Assembly: GCA_963978895.1 (NCBI GenBank)
Contig: OZ022239.1
Coordinates: 30,855,906-30,919,905 of the forward strand
Source of the DNA: Erpobdella octoculata
Lineage: Eukaryota; Annelida; Clitellata; Hirudinida; Erpobdellidae
DNA length: 64,000 nt
Reading direction: 5' to 3'
This document shows, one piece after another, positions 1 through 11,242 of the stretch (position 1 is the stretch's first letter; each line of letters begins with the position of its first letter). A program made the position numbers and the translations under genes. The notes beneath the pieces are model-generated. The model was not told the DNA's origin and ran no database searches. It saw nothing but the letters and a program-made list of their open reading frames with translations.

Positions 1-326
1 GTGAGTGAGTGAGTGAGTGAGTGAGTGAGTGAGTGAGTGAGTGAGTGAGTGAGTGAGTGAGTGAGTGAGTGAGTGAGTGAGTGAGTGAGTGAGTGAGTGA
101 GTGAGTGAGTGAGTGAGTGAGTGAGTGAGTGAGTGAGTGAGTGAGTGAGTGAGTGAGTGAGTGAGTGAGTGAGTGAGTGAGTGAGTGAGTGAGTGAGTGA
201 GTGAGTGAGTGAGTGAGTGAGTGAGTGAGTGAGTGAGTGAGTGAGTGAGTGAGTGAGTGAGTGAGTGAGTGAGTGAGTGAGTGAGTGAGTGAGTGAGTGA
301 GTGAGTGAGTGAGTGAGTGAGTGAGT
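1..326. repeat. (GTGA)n microsatellite
   Basis: An almost perfect tetranucleotide array of about 81 copies runs from the first base of the window, so its true length is unknown. It ends abruptly at a GC-rich repeat fragment. Confidence 0.98.
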
Positions 327-732
327 TACGTGGGCTACTATAATATAGATTTTAGGCCTGTAAAATTAGGCCGGGCCCAAATTAGACGGACTGGAACGGG
401 CCTGAATTTTTGACTTATGAAACGGGCCGGGCTATGTTGTCGACGGGCCGTGCCGTAAAAAATTGGCCAGTGCGCGACTTTATTTTTTACACTAGGTGCT
501 GGGACACATTAATAATTAATCATATGCAACAACACCTGATTGGTTTCTATAAACTAGCCGAAAAACAATTGCTTGTGTTTAGTTAACAAATTAACATTTT
601 TTAGGAACGTTTATGTAAGAAAAGATTTTCTTTGTTTAATTAATTATTAATTGATAATATTATTATTCAATATTAATTCATTGATTGAATCTCTTGATCG
701 TGATATCCATTCCTACATTGATGTATTATTAT
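327..732. repeat. Fragment of a Helitron-associated GC-rich repeat
   Basis: From about 345 to 470 the text is rich in GGGCCGGGC blocks and closely resembles the 3' part of the Helitron-like copies at 55.5-55.8 kb and 61.6-61.9 kb (AACGGGCCGGGC, GTCGACGGGCC). The rest is A+T-rich with no ORF I can support. Confidence 0.6.
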
Positions 733-1699
733 CCCTAGGTCAGGGGTAGGCAAACTTTTTGGACCTGGGGCCACTTCGAGTTCCAAAAAATTTTGGGGGG
801 CCGGATTTCAAAAATTCACACTTTCTATAAGTGTAAAATATAATGAAAACAAATGCAACCATATAGTGAACATATTTAAAAATTTATTATAATAAAAATA
901 AGCAATTAAAATTTAGCTTTATCCATTGTTAGTGCGAACTATGTAGCTGAGAACACGTCTTAACAAGTTTATCATAATCTGGACTGATTGAACTGGTCAC
1001 AATTCTCATTATTGATGTCAAATTTGCATCAGTCAACTGAGATCGACATTTGGATTTGTTGAGGTTCATAACTATTTCTTCTTTTAAATTCCATTCTCTC
1101 TGTAATACTCTTCCCAAGCTCAACCAACGGACATTTGTATGATAAAAGACATTTTTTTCGATGAAAAATGGCCGGTTTTTTAACGTAAATGATATTTAAA
1201 ACATAAATAAGGAAAATAAAGACTAAATACAACATAAATAACTGAAAAAAACACAAATTATAGCACTTTAGAACATTTATAAATTACTCCCGAAGTTAAC
1301 GTAGTTCCCGATGAAGATCTATTTGTCAATAGCGATAGAAGTGAACAGTAGGAATAAAGGTAATAAAAATTAAACACATTTAAAATAAAAATAGATAATT
1401 AAGAAAAAAAATATAAAAAATTTTGAAAGTAAAAAATTGAAAAATATTAGTTTGCTTTAGAAGTACGAGTTGAGTAACCCGCTCCATGTCTAAAACCATT
1501 TCTTTAAATGCGGCGCTTTATGTCAAATTGCCTTAAGAAAAATTAAAAAAACATTGAAAACAATAAATTAGCAACAGAACACCAAGAAAAATTAAAATAA
1601 TATCAAAGTAAAAGTACTTGGCGACTTGGCTGTCTTTGGTACGGTTTCTATCATATTTCTTGGAGCAGAAATTTTGAGTTTTAGAGGTCATGTGGCTAG

Positions 1700-1945
1700 C
1701 AGAATCGTTTGGAGAGCGAAAGAGCGAGCGAGAAAGCGACCAGGAAGAGAAGAGCAATCGGGAGCGGGAATGCGACCGGGAACGGCAACGCGATCGGGAG
1801 CGGGAAAACTATCGGGAGCGGGAAAACGATCGGGAGCGGGAAAACGATCGGGAGCGGGAAAACGATCGGGAGCGAGAAAACTAGCGGGGAAGGAAACAGG
1901 AGCGAGAGAAAAATAATGGGAAAACCCCGGGCAACGCTGGATCCC
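1700..1945 (+). repeat. GC-rich GGGAGCGGGAAAACGATC repeat copy
   Basis: About nine units of an 18-bp motif of the CGGGAGCGGGAAAACGAT type are followed by a degenerate CCCCGGGCAACGCTGG end. It belongs to the same family as the copies at 29.5-30.3, 36.7 and 57.7 kb. The open frames across it (REREND-type peptides) come from an 18-bp period and are not genes. Confidence 0.85.
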
Positions 1946-2264
1946 CCGCCAGTCATAGATAAATTTCCACTCAGCGCTCTGATTTTTTAAAATTTAAATA
2001 ATTAAAAATTTATTTGTAACTTTTTAAAATGTATTTATTATTTTATTATGTTATTTTATTTGAATATTAACTCTTCCTTGCTTTTCATTCCTTGAATTGT
2101 ATTATTCCGCGTGTCAACACTGCCTTTGGATATTTTTGCTTAAAGTCGGTTTTTAGTAAGTTTTTCTGTAAAATACTTGTTTGTAATATGTTTTGATAAT
2201 GTTCTATGGTTATTCTATTAAACAGTTTTTTAAACCGTTTTTTCATCGAAATCGGTTCAGGAGG

Positions 2265-2453
2265 CTATACTGCAGGATTACCTAAGTTACGTCCAAAATC
2301 GCTGTGTTGACTTTGAAAGTGCCGTTTCAGATTAAACTCCTTAAAAACGGCCACAGCTCTGCCATTAAAATTTGTGAAAAAATATTTCCTTGTCCAATTG
2401 TCATTAAACACTCGACATTCGTGATCAACTTTCCTCTTTTTCGTGGAACTCAT
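2265..2453 (-). pseudogene. N-terminal fragment of a hAT/ZBED-type protein
   Basis: The 62-aa frame begins MSSTKKRKVDHECRVF and contains WTRKYFF and VAVFKEFNLKRHF. This is the pattern of the N-terminal BED-like zinc finger of hAT-derived proteins such as GTF2IRD2- and EPM2AIP1-like families. In those families a CLVC-type cysteine pair lies between the two blocks; here it is deleted, so the finger cannot fold normally. It sits inside the hAT element at 741-2731 and is treated as transposon debris, not a host gene. Confidence 0.7.
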
Positions 2454-2739
2454 TTCGAAGGCAAGTGATAATATCAGAAAATTATTAACATAAAAATTTG
2501 CTAAATAAACATGGACGCGGAAGTAAGCAGCAAAGATCGTATACTAAAATACATAGATAAAAGTACATAAATTATTATTTATATAACAAAGATCTTATAT
2601 AAGTATAAGTAAAAGCACAAGTAATACATTCTTATCTGATTTTTTTTTTATTTTTAGGAATTCTTTGGGGGCTGGATAAAACGCATGTGCGGGCCGGATC
2701 CGGCCCGCGGGCCGTAGCTTGCCCAACTCTGCTCTAGGT

Positions 2740-3480
2740 GATAGCATGCTACCAAGTTCTCCGCGTGGATAAATTAACTAAAACTAGTTTATTTTTTACG
2801 GCTCTTTCTTTTCAGCATCTAGTCGGGTCGTTTGATAAAAATTCTTTTGAAAGGTGGAAAAAAACGTTGTAAGCGATTTTAGATATTCAAAAGTTAGATA
2901 ATATAGTTTTTAATCCGAATCCACCGTTAACAGCTTGTATAAACCTTGTTTAAATAAGATTTCGGAGCGAGTTTGATAGCCTAACACAGGTGAGCGACAA
3001 GTTGACCGGCTGATCTGAATCTCCTGACATACGGAGCTCGTAATTAAGTTGCGACAAGGGTTTCTTATTAAAATTGTAAGCTAAATAAATAGATTAGTTG
3101 TTGGATCTTAACGACATTCAAATTTGAAAAGTATATACTCATTATTTCATATGTATTTAGTAATCAAGCACTTGAATTGGATAGATTGAATGAGTGCAAG
3201 TTTTTTCGTTGTAAAATAATTTCTAGGCAATTATTGATTAGCAGTAACTTCTGTTAAATTATTTTTAACAAATTATAACAGTTGAATTTGAAATTAAAAA
3301 CTGCTAATAAGTGACTAGTGAACTTCATACCCATTTCAATGTATTTGGCGGTTGAAACACAATTTCAGCAATTTTCTGCCACGGCAAAGGAAAGCTATTC
3401 ACACAAATTGCTAGAAGCAATAGCATGACCAAGTACGTTGAAATTTTCCAAAATCCTGCATTAAGCAAGTCTAAAGTCTA
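2740..3480. other. Non-coding A+T-rich stretch
   Basis: I see no gene, RNA or clear repeat structure here beyond short A/T tracts and a stray GTTGACCGGCTGATCT that resembles the minisatellite unit at 6.29 kb. Confidence 0.5.
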
Positions 3481-3544
3481 GTGTTTGTGAAGCATTGATT
3501 TGTAACAGCATATGGTGTAAAGGTAATCGATCAACTGGGTGTTA

Positions 3545-4108
3545 TGGGCTACATGGCTTATTCTAGGATGATCGCTTCATCAGGAGGTAGTTTTGAGGCT
3601 GAGAGGTTGCCCCCACTGATGATGTAGCTGAGCTACATGCCTTGCATGTGCATTATCAGGCAATTGTTTGGGGATCTTTAGGCAAAACTAAGTTGCTGCC
3701 ACAGATTGGGGGTGGTATACAAAAAATGGTTTATTCCCAATTCCTATGCGACAACAGCCCGACCCACCTTATCTGATGACGTTTATTTACTGCAACTGTA
3801 GAAGTGAAAGACCTTGCTGTTTACAATTGTTCACATGTAGAAAACATAACTTGAAATGCATTGAAGCATGTAGACACTGTCACGGTATGGACTGTTGTAA
3901 CGTTGAAGTCGTTACTCCAGACCTTAATGATAGTGAAAATGAACCTGACTGTGGAGATGAAAATCTTACAATGCTCCTTGACATGATATGGGATAAAGAT
4001 TTAGAATGGGTAGATGAAAAGGAGGTTGTACAGTCAGGGTCTGATTTTATTTTTGATCCTGCTCACAGCACTTTAACGTATCAGATATTGTTGAATAAGA
4101 AATTTTAG
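3545..4108 (+). pseudogene. Frameshifted cysteine-rich repeat-derived ORF
   Basis: The intact part (3746-4108, 120 aa) holds a cluster of about 11 cysteines (YCNC, CCLQLFTC, KCIEACRHCHGMDCC) and then an acidic tail. In another frame just upstream (about 3605-3770) the text reads EVAPTDDVAELHALHVHYQAI. This order (a PPT-AELH-H-Q segment, then a CxC cysteine cluster) matches a C-terminal domain that recurs in many repeat-borne ORFs of molluscs and cnidarians. The two parts are out of frame near 3745-3770, so the copy is broken. The function of the family is unknown to me. Confidence 0.55.
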
Positions 4109-4238
4109 ACTTTTCAGAATGATCAGTATTAAACTTTTCAACATCTTTTTTTTAGTATTCTGTTTTTTTATATATTACTGTTCAATTAGTGCTCTGTTGT
4201 TAAATAAAAAAATTATCGTTTACGACTTCAATGTGGTA

Positions 4239-4536
4239 TGACCTTGAACTTTGATCCAATGACCTTGGATTTTGATATTTTCCACGAAGTATATGTGAAA
4301 TAGAAGATCTTAAAGATTATTTCAGTAATATCTTGCTTATTCCAACACTAATGATGAAAAATTATGCGGTGACCTTGATCTTGGATTTTTCAAGGTCAAA
4401 TTGCGTAAATGGCTGGTTAAACCAAAAATCTCACTTCCTAGTCATGTTTCACATCAAAATTTAATCTAAAATGTTTTATTTTTATTTCCAGTGTTTTTTA
4501 TACATTTGACCTTGACATTTTCTTCTGCCAAGGTCA
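4239..4536. promoter_or_regulatory. Cluster of TCAAGGTCA nuclear-receptor half-sites
   Basis: Six matches or near matches to TGACCTTGA or its complement lie at 4239-4247, 4260-4268, 4370-4378, 4390-4398, 4507-4515 and 4528-4536. TCAAGGTCA is the extended half-site bound by monomeric nuclear receptors of the ERR/SF-1 type. The block may instead be part of an old repeat; function is inference. Confidence 0.4.
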
Positions 4537-4759
4537 TGTCGATAATTTTTCAGGTGTGTTAACAGTGACATCATTTAATACTAAAAATTCCAAATCCAAC
4601 GATGTATAATACTTGCATGCAACATTTTTTCCCACCTTTTACTAATTCTACCAGACTAATCTAAAAACAGTAACTAAATGTGTTTGTGTTGTTTTTTTAT
4701 TGTTCTTCATTTGGTTATAGAATGTAACATACTAAGAAATAGTTATAACCAAACCATAC

Positions 4760-4835
4760 CGCTGTTGGTATAACTGAAATGATAGAGCGCGAGAATTGGG
4801 CATGAGGGTCTGGCAGTTCGATACCTGCACGATGA
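4760..4835 (+). repeat. tRNA-derived SINE head (degenerate)
   Basis: A TTGGTATAACTGAAATGATAG-like segment is followed 35-40 bases later by GGCAGTTCGATACC. These resemble A and B boxes of a pol III promoter. No cloverleaf or CCA context supports a real tRNA gene. Confidence 0.45.
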
Positions 4836-4839
4836 CTAT

Positions 4840-7631
4840 GATAATTTTTAAAAACTTATCCAGAAAAGCTAGTTGATATAAAAACTTTTTATCACAAATT
4901 TGCATACTCATTACAAAATGACAACTTACTAAACAATTTAGCTTTATTTATCCGATTAGTTTTAGAGTCATCAAACAAAACCTGTTTTAGCTTAAACAAA
5001 AGTACGCCAACTACTTTAAATTTCATCAAACAACTTTTTTAAGCTATTTTATTTACATGACGATTTCCAACGACTCCATTCTACCTGTGGTTTTTTTTTT
5101 GAGAGGTTGCGCCGCCAAAAAACTAAAAAAATTTTTGGCTTTATAAAGACCACCCTAAATAAATATACTTGTCCGAAAATTACATTAATTTTTTATGAAC
5201 AAATAAAAAAATTTCACTTGAAACTTGGGGACCACTCCTAAACTTAGTCCACGCCCAACATTTGGTTGTTAAGTGAAGTAGCGCTTGGCTTCCGACAACT
5301 TACTAAAAAAATTTCTGTAGAGGGCCTCGTGGAAATAAAACCATTTCAACCACTTATTTACGTAGTATAATGTTATTGTAGAAGCAGTGGGGAGCGCGAC
5401 ATTTTAAGCAAAAATATGTTCAATATCAAAAGATTATGCTAAAGTATCATACGTTCTTGAATAAAAATTTAAATTATTCTAAAGTTATTCAATCAATCAA
5501 TCAAAATTAATTTATAAATCAACAAGACTATAACGGGGCGTCCGAAATACCTGTGACTTCATATGTAATAAAGATCATAGGACCCTAAAAATCAAACGGA
5601 AACAAGTAAAGATAAAAAATAAATTTAAAAAAAATTTTTATTTGCCTCTTTATTTGAGTCAACGAACTAAAATCTTTGAATCTAAAACAACCGTTACTGT
5701 CCGTTACGCTCAATATTGTACATTGTTTATTTCTTTCATATGAAATCAAAATTCATAAATTTAACTTGATGTATGGATTATTTGTTATCTAAAACACTTC
5801 ATTCATATATTGTTATCGAGAATACAGCTATTCTGAAGGTTTCAAAGCTCTACGTAAATAAATATTAGTCGAATTTGTGTTTACCTGTAACGGTCAACTT
5901 GATTAATTTGATTTGATTAATTTTAATTGATTTAAGGCCTAATTTATGTCGAAAACATTCAATTCTTGTATTGTCATTCTGAATAAAGCTTTCCTAAAAG
6001 ATTTAGAGCTCTAGGTAGTCGAAAAGTGGGTGAATTTTTCTTTCTAAGATTTGATCACCACAGACAAGCAAACAGAAAGACGAGTGATGTTAAATAAAAG
6101 CATTTACAAATTTTAAGAGCGGGTTGGAAATTCGTCAGGTTTGTTTTCAATCTTCATTGATTTTAATTTAGTCAATGACGTAAAATGCTGCTATATTTAC
6201 TTAATATAATAATTTGTGGTGCCTTTAAATTTACGAAAAAGCGCTATATAAGTTAATTTTACTGATTGATTGGTTCGGAGCAGGCCATCTAGTCGCTGCC
6301 CAGCTGCCGGCGACTAGTTGGTCGGCGGCTAGTTGACCGGCGACTAGGTAACCGGCGCCTAGTTAGCCGGCACCAAGTTGGCCTGTATCCTGATTGGTTC
6401 TCCTACATTTAGTTAACATAGTTACGTGATATCATAAAAGCATTTGTTTTTAATTAAATAGTTGTTATTGTTTTGCGTAGATATTACATAAATTGTGACT
6501 TTTAGAAGGTGATTTATCATTGTTTTTGTTGAAATTCAATGTATCTCTAGTCTTTGGTGTCCATTTTTTTCTTGACGTACTGTTGAGCTCTTGAATTTGT
6601 CGTTTGGCGAAGTTTCTGACGAATTTCGATCTATCGGTTAACAAGATTGACTAGAATTGTTTTTTTTTGGCGTTTTATGGTTAGTGCGGTGGAATTGATG
6701 TTACATAGATTTTGTGTTTAAATGCTAGAATTGAGAATCGATTGCTGAACAAGTATTGTTCAGACATGTTGGATTTGGGATTTTCCTACCGCACTACTTA
6801 CTAGTGAAGAACTAAGACTTTTAGTCTTAGTCTAAGAGGCTGTTCAGCGTTAATTAAATTCTTTAATATTATTTTATAGTTATTTAGTGAAGACTACCTC
6901 TATGCAAAATTTCGTTAAAATTGATCCAGCGACTTAGATTGTCTTAGATGTAATAATTGATCTCAAACATGTATTTATATAGAGATTTTGGGATAAACTA
7001 TTCAGCCACAGAAGTATTGTTTATGACTTGTTTTGGCTGAGTATGTGTTTTTTGCAGCTGATAAATAATTTATGATTATTAATACATAGAAACTGTGGCA
7101 TTTGTTGTTCATACATTATTAACATCACAAATCAAAGTTAATTTGATAAAATGTTTAATCCCAAGAAAATAGTTTAAGTTAAAAAAATTCTTCAATTCTC
7201 TCAGCCTATAACCTTTGAATAAAAATAAGCCGTCGAGGTTGAATTTCAGCTAGATTGTTGGGTTGAAAACCAAATCATGAAGACTATACTATAAATAAAG
7301 CTACATTATGGTGAATTTTAGTGTTCCAATTCATGGAGTTTTCATTTTCTCTGAGGTTACATACAAACTAATGTCTGTGCAGAGCAGAACACATCAATAT
7401 GAATTTGCAGTTGATGACATGATTTTTAAAATATTGTCACTTTGTTCTGGAACGATATAATGTTTACACTTGATGAAGTCTGCTGAGTTTGTTTTCTATT
7501 TTATATAAGTATGTATATTATGTAGTTGTATTTAATATTTGACCCTGAGGTTTTGAATTAGAAAGCAGACGTCTCCAAATGTTTCTGTAAATTTTAATGG
7601 ACTCAGAGCTTGAATGTGCTTTTGGACCATA
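4840..7631. other. Intergenic region with repeat fragments
   Basis: No gene is supported. About 5640-6115 resembles sequence at 16.52-16.60 kb and, inverted, at 42.14-42.48 kb (shared blocks TTTGATCACCACAGAC, AAATAAAAGCATTTA), so it is a dispersed repeat. About 6180-6275 ends GCGCTATATAAGTTAATTTTACTGATTGATTG-like, an L2-type LINE 3' tail. Confidence 0.5.
6293..6392. repeat. Short GGCGACTAGTTGGCC minisatellite
   Basis: About seven degenerate 15-bp units of the type CCGGCGACTAGTTGG stand out as the only G+C-rich island in several kilobases. No coding or RNA signal accompanies them. Confidence 0.75.
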
Positions 7632-7639
7632 TTTGTTAG

Positions 7640-7896
7640 CAGTGCCGTATTAAGGGCGGTACTACTGCACAGGGCGCAAATCTAGACGGGGCACCAGGAA
7701 GAAATAACTGTAGTTTCCTTCCTTCATCAGGTTTTTTTGGAGGAAAAATGAAACGAGGGTTTTGGAGAAATGTTTGAAAAGTGGTTCCGACTACCCCTCC
7801 TGATCATCAGGTTTTTTCAAGCAAAGTTGAAGACAGATAGAATGGTGTAGGGTCTAGACTTTGCTCTGGGCACCAAAAACTCTAGCTACACCACTA
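7640..7896. mobile_element. hAT-type MITE, 257 bp
   Basis: The ends CAGTGCCGTA and, on the other strand, TAGTGGTGTA form imperfect inverted repeats. They are flanked by a perfect 8-bp duplication TTTGTTAG (7632-7639 and 7897-7904). It has no coding capacity. A related CAGTGGCGTAGCTAGG end recurs at about 32,284. Confidence 0.85.
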
Positions 7897-7904
7897 TTTG
7901 TTAG

Positions 7905-8731
7905 TTGATGACAATTGAGAGTTAACTGCAAAGTGGATGAATAAAGATGATTACCTTATATTAGCAAGCCATCAAGTATTTGTATTCAAGGCTTAGCAGC
8001 AACAGCTTCCTTAAATGTTATTCATCTTTCTTGCCTGGATATGGGCTTTTAAAAAATGGAAAACAATTCTTTTTTGTTTGGGTGATCAAAATAATTCCAG
8101 AAAATTCATTGGATTTGTAGAATTTTTAAAGGCAATTTGTTTGTCAAGTCTTCAGAAAGGGTTAATTTGTTTGTGTTATATAAATAGAATTCGAGATGGT
8201 AGGGAAAGGTAAATGTAAATGTGATAATCATTCTAAAATGTCTCTACAAAAGTCTGGATATAATGTGTTTCGATTAGGTTTGATGGAATGTTGTGATTTA
8301 CTTTTTTAATCTTGTATTTGTGAAGCAGTCTTATGAAAGCCATTACACATAGAATTGAAAATGAAAATGCATTTTATGTTGTACTATTAACATTTTGTTC
8401 TAGTTGGCTTTCTTCTTTCATTTTCACTTCTAGTAATCAAAATGTTATAAATTATTCCAAAAGGAGTTGTAACTAATAATGATGATGATGGCTTTATTAG
8501 CATTACAGATGTCTGTTAATTTTTTTTCTGTAAAATATAACTTTTATATTTATAAATAAATAAATAACTATATAAAATAACTAAATAAATATAGTTTTAT
8601 TTAGAATGTGTGTGGTATAAGTAAAACAACTAATTTTATGTGTTATGCTGACAGGTAAATTGACAGAATTAAAAAGGGGCAACAACGTGAAAGACAAGAA
8701 GGTGCAAAATATTCTATATTTTGAGAAAAAA
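7905..8731 (+). other. Upstream region of the RBM12-like gene
   Basis: This A+T-rich stretch presumably holds the promoter or 5' UTR. AG acceptors after pyrimidine-poor sequence at about 8655 and 8666 could end a 5'-UTR intron. No promoter motif is convincing. Confidence 0.4.
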
Positions 8732-11242
8732 ATGTCAATCATCATTAGACTGCAGAATCTTCCTTGGGATGCCAGTGCCATCAACATTAGACAGTTTTTT
8801 TATGGGTTATCTATACCGGATGGGGGAGTTCATATAATTGGGGGTGACAAGGGTGATGCTTTCATTGCTTTTAGCACAGACGAAGATGCTCGCCAGGCAA
8901 TGAGAAACGATGGGGGGTTTATCGGTTCTACACCCGTAAGACTTTTCCTGAGCAGCAAGACAGAGATGCAGAGTGTTATAGCTGCAGCCAGAGAAGGTTC
9001 TACTATAACTGCTGCAGCTGGAGCTCCAAGACCCAGCATGGATCCTGGCCAGTTTCAGAGAGGGAAATACGGTATGACCCAGAATCAGCCTAGCATTCAG
9101 TATGGTCAGTCACTTTATGGGACGCAAAGAGACAATAATTCTGGTGGTTTTGAACCTAAGAGTGGAAGTTTTTTGCAGCAGCAACAACAACAGCAGCAGA
9201 TTTTCAACAGGCTAGCTCCTAACGACTACAAAAATCCAGTTCCTTCAGTACAAGAACCAAGGTTTCCTTCTTTTGGTGGAGCTCAGAGACCTCAGGGAAT
9301 GGACCCACGTCCCTTTGATAATAGACAACCCTTGGCTGATGTTGCACCACGTGGCATCACACAAATTCAGTTTAATCCCAAACAGCCATTTCATGAGCAG
9401 AGGCAGTTGTTGCCTCCACCCGTTTGGAATGATCCAAATAGCCAGCAGCTGTATGAACCGTTTGGAGTTAACATGGAAAAGCAGGGAGGGTATCCTTCAT
9501 TCAAAAAGCCGCTTCCACCACCCGAGAGATCTCTTTTACCTGCACCTGGGGAAGGATTAGGGAAAAGAGAAGATTGGGGCAGGCAGAATGAAAGTCTCCA
9601 GCCAAGGGACTTTGGAGGAAGACAGAGCGATAATTTTTTTAGACCCTCTGGAGCTCAGCCTCTGATGGATTTTGAGCGAGGGGCTCGGGGTCCTGATTCT
9701 AAGAGGAATGGTCCAGATAGGCCTCCGAGTTTTGATGGTCAATTTGAACCAGTGGGTGGTCGATTTGAACCAGTGAGTGGTCGATTTGAACCAGTAGGTG
9801 GTCGAGGGCTTGGACCCAATGCTCCAAGGGATACTAGGTTTGAAAGAATGGGTCAGCCCAATGAAAGTGGTAGGAACGAAGAGTTTTGGCCAGGTGAAAA
9901 TGTGCCACGGTTTGGTGCTAATAGTTTTCCTCCTAGAAAAGAAGAGGGTCCGAACTTTGAAGGGGGAAATAGAGCAAACATCAGAAATGACTTCCAGGAA
10001 TTTAGGGGCTTTTGTATTTTTGTACGTGACCTTCCACACTCATTTGGGCCAAGAGAAATTCGTTCTGTGTTTCGAAACTGTGACATACCATCTTCGAGGC
10101 TTAATATCATTTATGATCGCAATGGGCAAAAAGTTGGTCATGCTTACATTCGTCTGTCCTCGCCCGAAGAACTAGACGCTGCATTGCGAGAAAATGGACA
10201 GCTAATCGATGGGCGTCGCATCCGTGTGACACGATGTCACGAAAGAGATTTCGAAGAAGCTGGTCGTCCACCTGGGGGGGAATCGAGATCAAAACATCGG
10301 TCGAGGTCAAGATCCCCGATGAAAAACAGTTCTGGAAGTGATGGATACTTTGCTGTAATTAAAAATCTGCCAGGTCCTTCGTTTATCAAGAAATGTTTAA
10401 CTGATATTAAGGTTGCACGCAACGGTGGACCATTCATGGAAATTGGAAGAAATGGTAAAGAAACTGGGAATGCATTGGTAGAGTTGGAACACAGAAAGGA
10501 TTTGTCAATGCTTCTTGAGAGACACAAAACAGCTTACAGCGGCCACTTGACTTATGTCTACTCGATCAACCGAACTGAATTCAAGACTAGAATAAAAGAT
10601 GCAAGGCAGCTGGCCATTGAAGAAGTTGAGCTTGACAAACAAACTTGTTTAGAAGTTGACGGTTTGCCTTGGAGCTCCACTGATGAAAAAGTGAGAAAGT
10701 TCTTCTCTGGTTTGAAAATAGCAACGAATGGTGTTCACATATTCTCTGACCATGCCGGCAAAGCGACCGGCCTTGGTTTTCTCGAGTTTGAATCTTCTTC
10801 AGATTGTTCTAAGGCAATGGAAAAACACAAACAGTACATGGATAACCGGTACCTGATCCTTAGAATCATTTCGAAGAGCGAAATGGTATCTCAAATTGAG
10901 AAACACTTAAAAACTGGCGGACGTCTTCTCACTGACAACTTCAACTGGGACAAAAAGTCTGAGCTTCCTTCGATTCCTCCTCTGATGGGTGTTATGGGAC
11001 CGGGAGATGTTGGAGCAGTTGTCTACATGAAAAATCTAAGTCATAGAACACAGCTTGAAGACATCATTGACTTTTTCGGCGGATACACCATCATAAGGGA
11101 TTCTATTAAACTCCAGTACAAAGACGACATTCCTACCGGCGACGGAATGGTAGAATTTGTAAGTCGAAGAGAGGCGGAAGATGCAGTCAAGAAACTTGCC
11201 GAGAAGCCTATGCTTGGAAAGCCGATCAAGTTGCTGTTTTGA
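8732..11242 (+). CDS. RBM12: RBM12-like protein with five RRMs
   Basis: This single uninterrupted exon encodes 836 aa from the ATG at 8732. An in-frame upstream ATG at 8645 would add 29 unlikely residues; I chose 8732 because MSIIIRLQNLPWDAS aligns with the start of vertebrate RBM12. Visible RNA-recognition motifs: about 1-82 (IRLQNLPWD, ending KTEMQ), 426-505 (CIFVRDLPHSFG), 538-620 (AVIKNLPGPS, most divergent), 637-718 (LEVDGLPWSSTDE) and 762-836 (VVYMKNLSHRTQ). The 83-425 linker is rich in Pro, Gly and Gln, with a polyQ run near 148-156 and three FEPVGGR-type repeats near 338-362; an RS-type patch lies near 518-530. Vertebrate RBM12 also has five RRMs and an intronless ORF of about 930 aa. 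The product is expected to be a nuclear RNA-binding protein; its RNA targets cannot be inferred here. Confidence 0.93.
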   Translation: MSIIIRLQNLPWDASAINIRQFFYGLSIPDGGVHIIGGDKGDAFIAFSTDEDARQAMRNDGGFIGSTPVRLFLSSKTEMQSVIAAAREGSTITAAAGAPRPSMDPGQFQRGKYGMTQNQPSIQYGQSLYGTQRDNNSGGFEPKSGSFLQQQQQQQQIFNRLAPNDYKNPVPSVQEPRFPSFGGAQRPQGMDPRPFDNRQPLADVAPRGITQIQFNPKQPFHEQRQLLPPPVWNDPNSQQLYEPFGVNMEKQGGYPSFKKPLPPPERSLLPAPGEGLGKREDWGRQNESLQPRDFGGRQSDNFFRPSGAQPLMDFERGARGPDSKRNGPDRPPSFDGQFEPVGGRFEPVSGRFEPVGGRGLGPNAPRDTRFERMGQPNESGRNEEFWPGENVPRFGANSFPPRKEEGPNFEGGNRANIRNDFQEFRGFCIFVRDLPHSFGPREIRSVFRNCDIPSSRLNIIYDRNGQKVGHAYIRLSSPEELDAALRENGQLIDGRRIRVTRCHERDFEEAGRPPGGESRSKHRSRSRSPMKNSSGSDGYFAVIKNLPGPSFIKKCLTDIKVARNGGPFMEIGRNGKETGNALVELEHRKDLSMLLERHKTAYSGHLTYVYSINRTEFKTRIKDARQLAIEEVELDKQTCLEVDGLPWSSTDEKVRKFFSGLKIATNGVHIFSDHAGKATGLGFLEFESSSDCSKAMEKHKQYMDNRYLILRIISKSEMVSQIEKHLKTGGRLLTDNFNWDKKSELPSIPPLMGVMGPGDVGAVVYMKNLSHRTQLEDIIDFFGGYTIIRDSIKLQYKDDIPTGDGMVEFVSRREAEDAVKKLAEKPMLGKPIKLLF

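Larger units (their letters stand above)
741..2731 (-). mobile_element. Degenerate hAT transposon with 8-bp TSD
   Basis: Imperfect terminal inverted repeats (CAGGGGTAGGCAAACT at the left, CAGAGTTGGGCAAGCT at the right on the opposite strand) are flanked by CCCTAGGT (733-740) and CTCTAGGT (2732-2739). That is a 7/8-matching 8-bp duplication, as expected for hAT. Inside is a minus-strand N-terminal fragment of a BED-type hAT protein (2265-2453). A copy of the GC-rich 18-bp repeat family is embedded at about 1700-1945. No full transposase remains. Confidence 0.85.

Noticed and set aside
9557..10039. Opposite-strand ORF of 160 aa over the RBM12-like gene
   Set aside because: No conserved motif; it is a shadow of the RRM gene frame.
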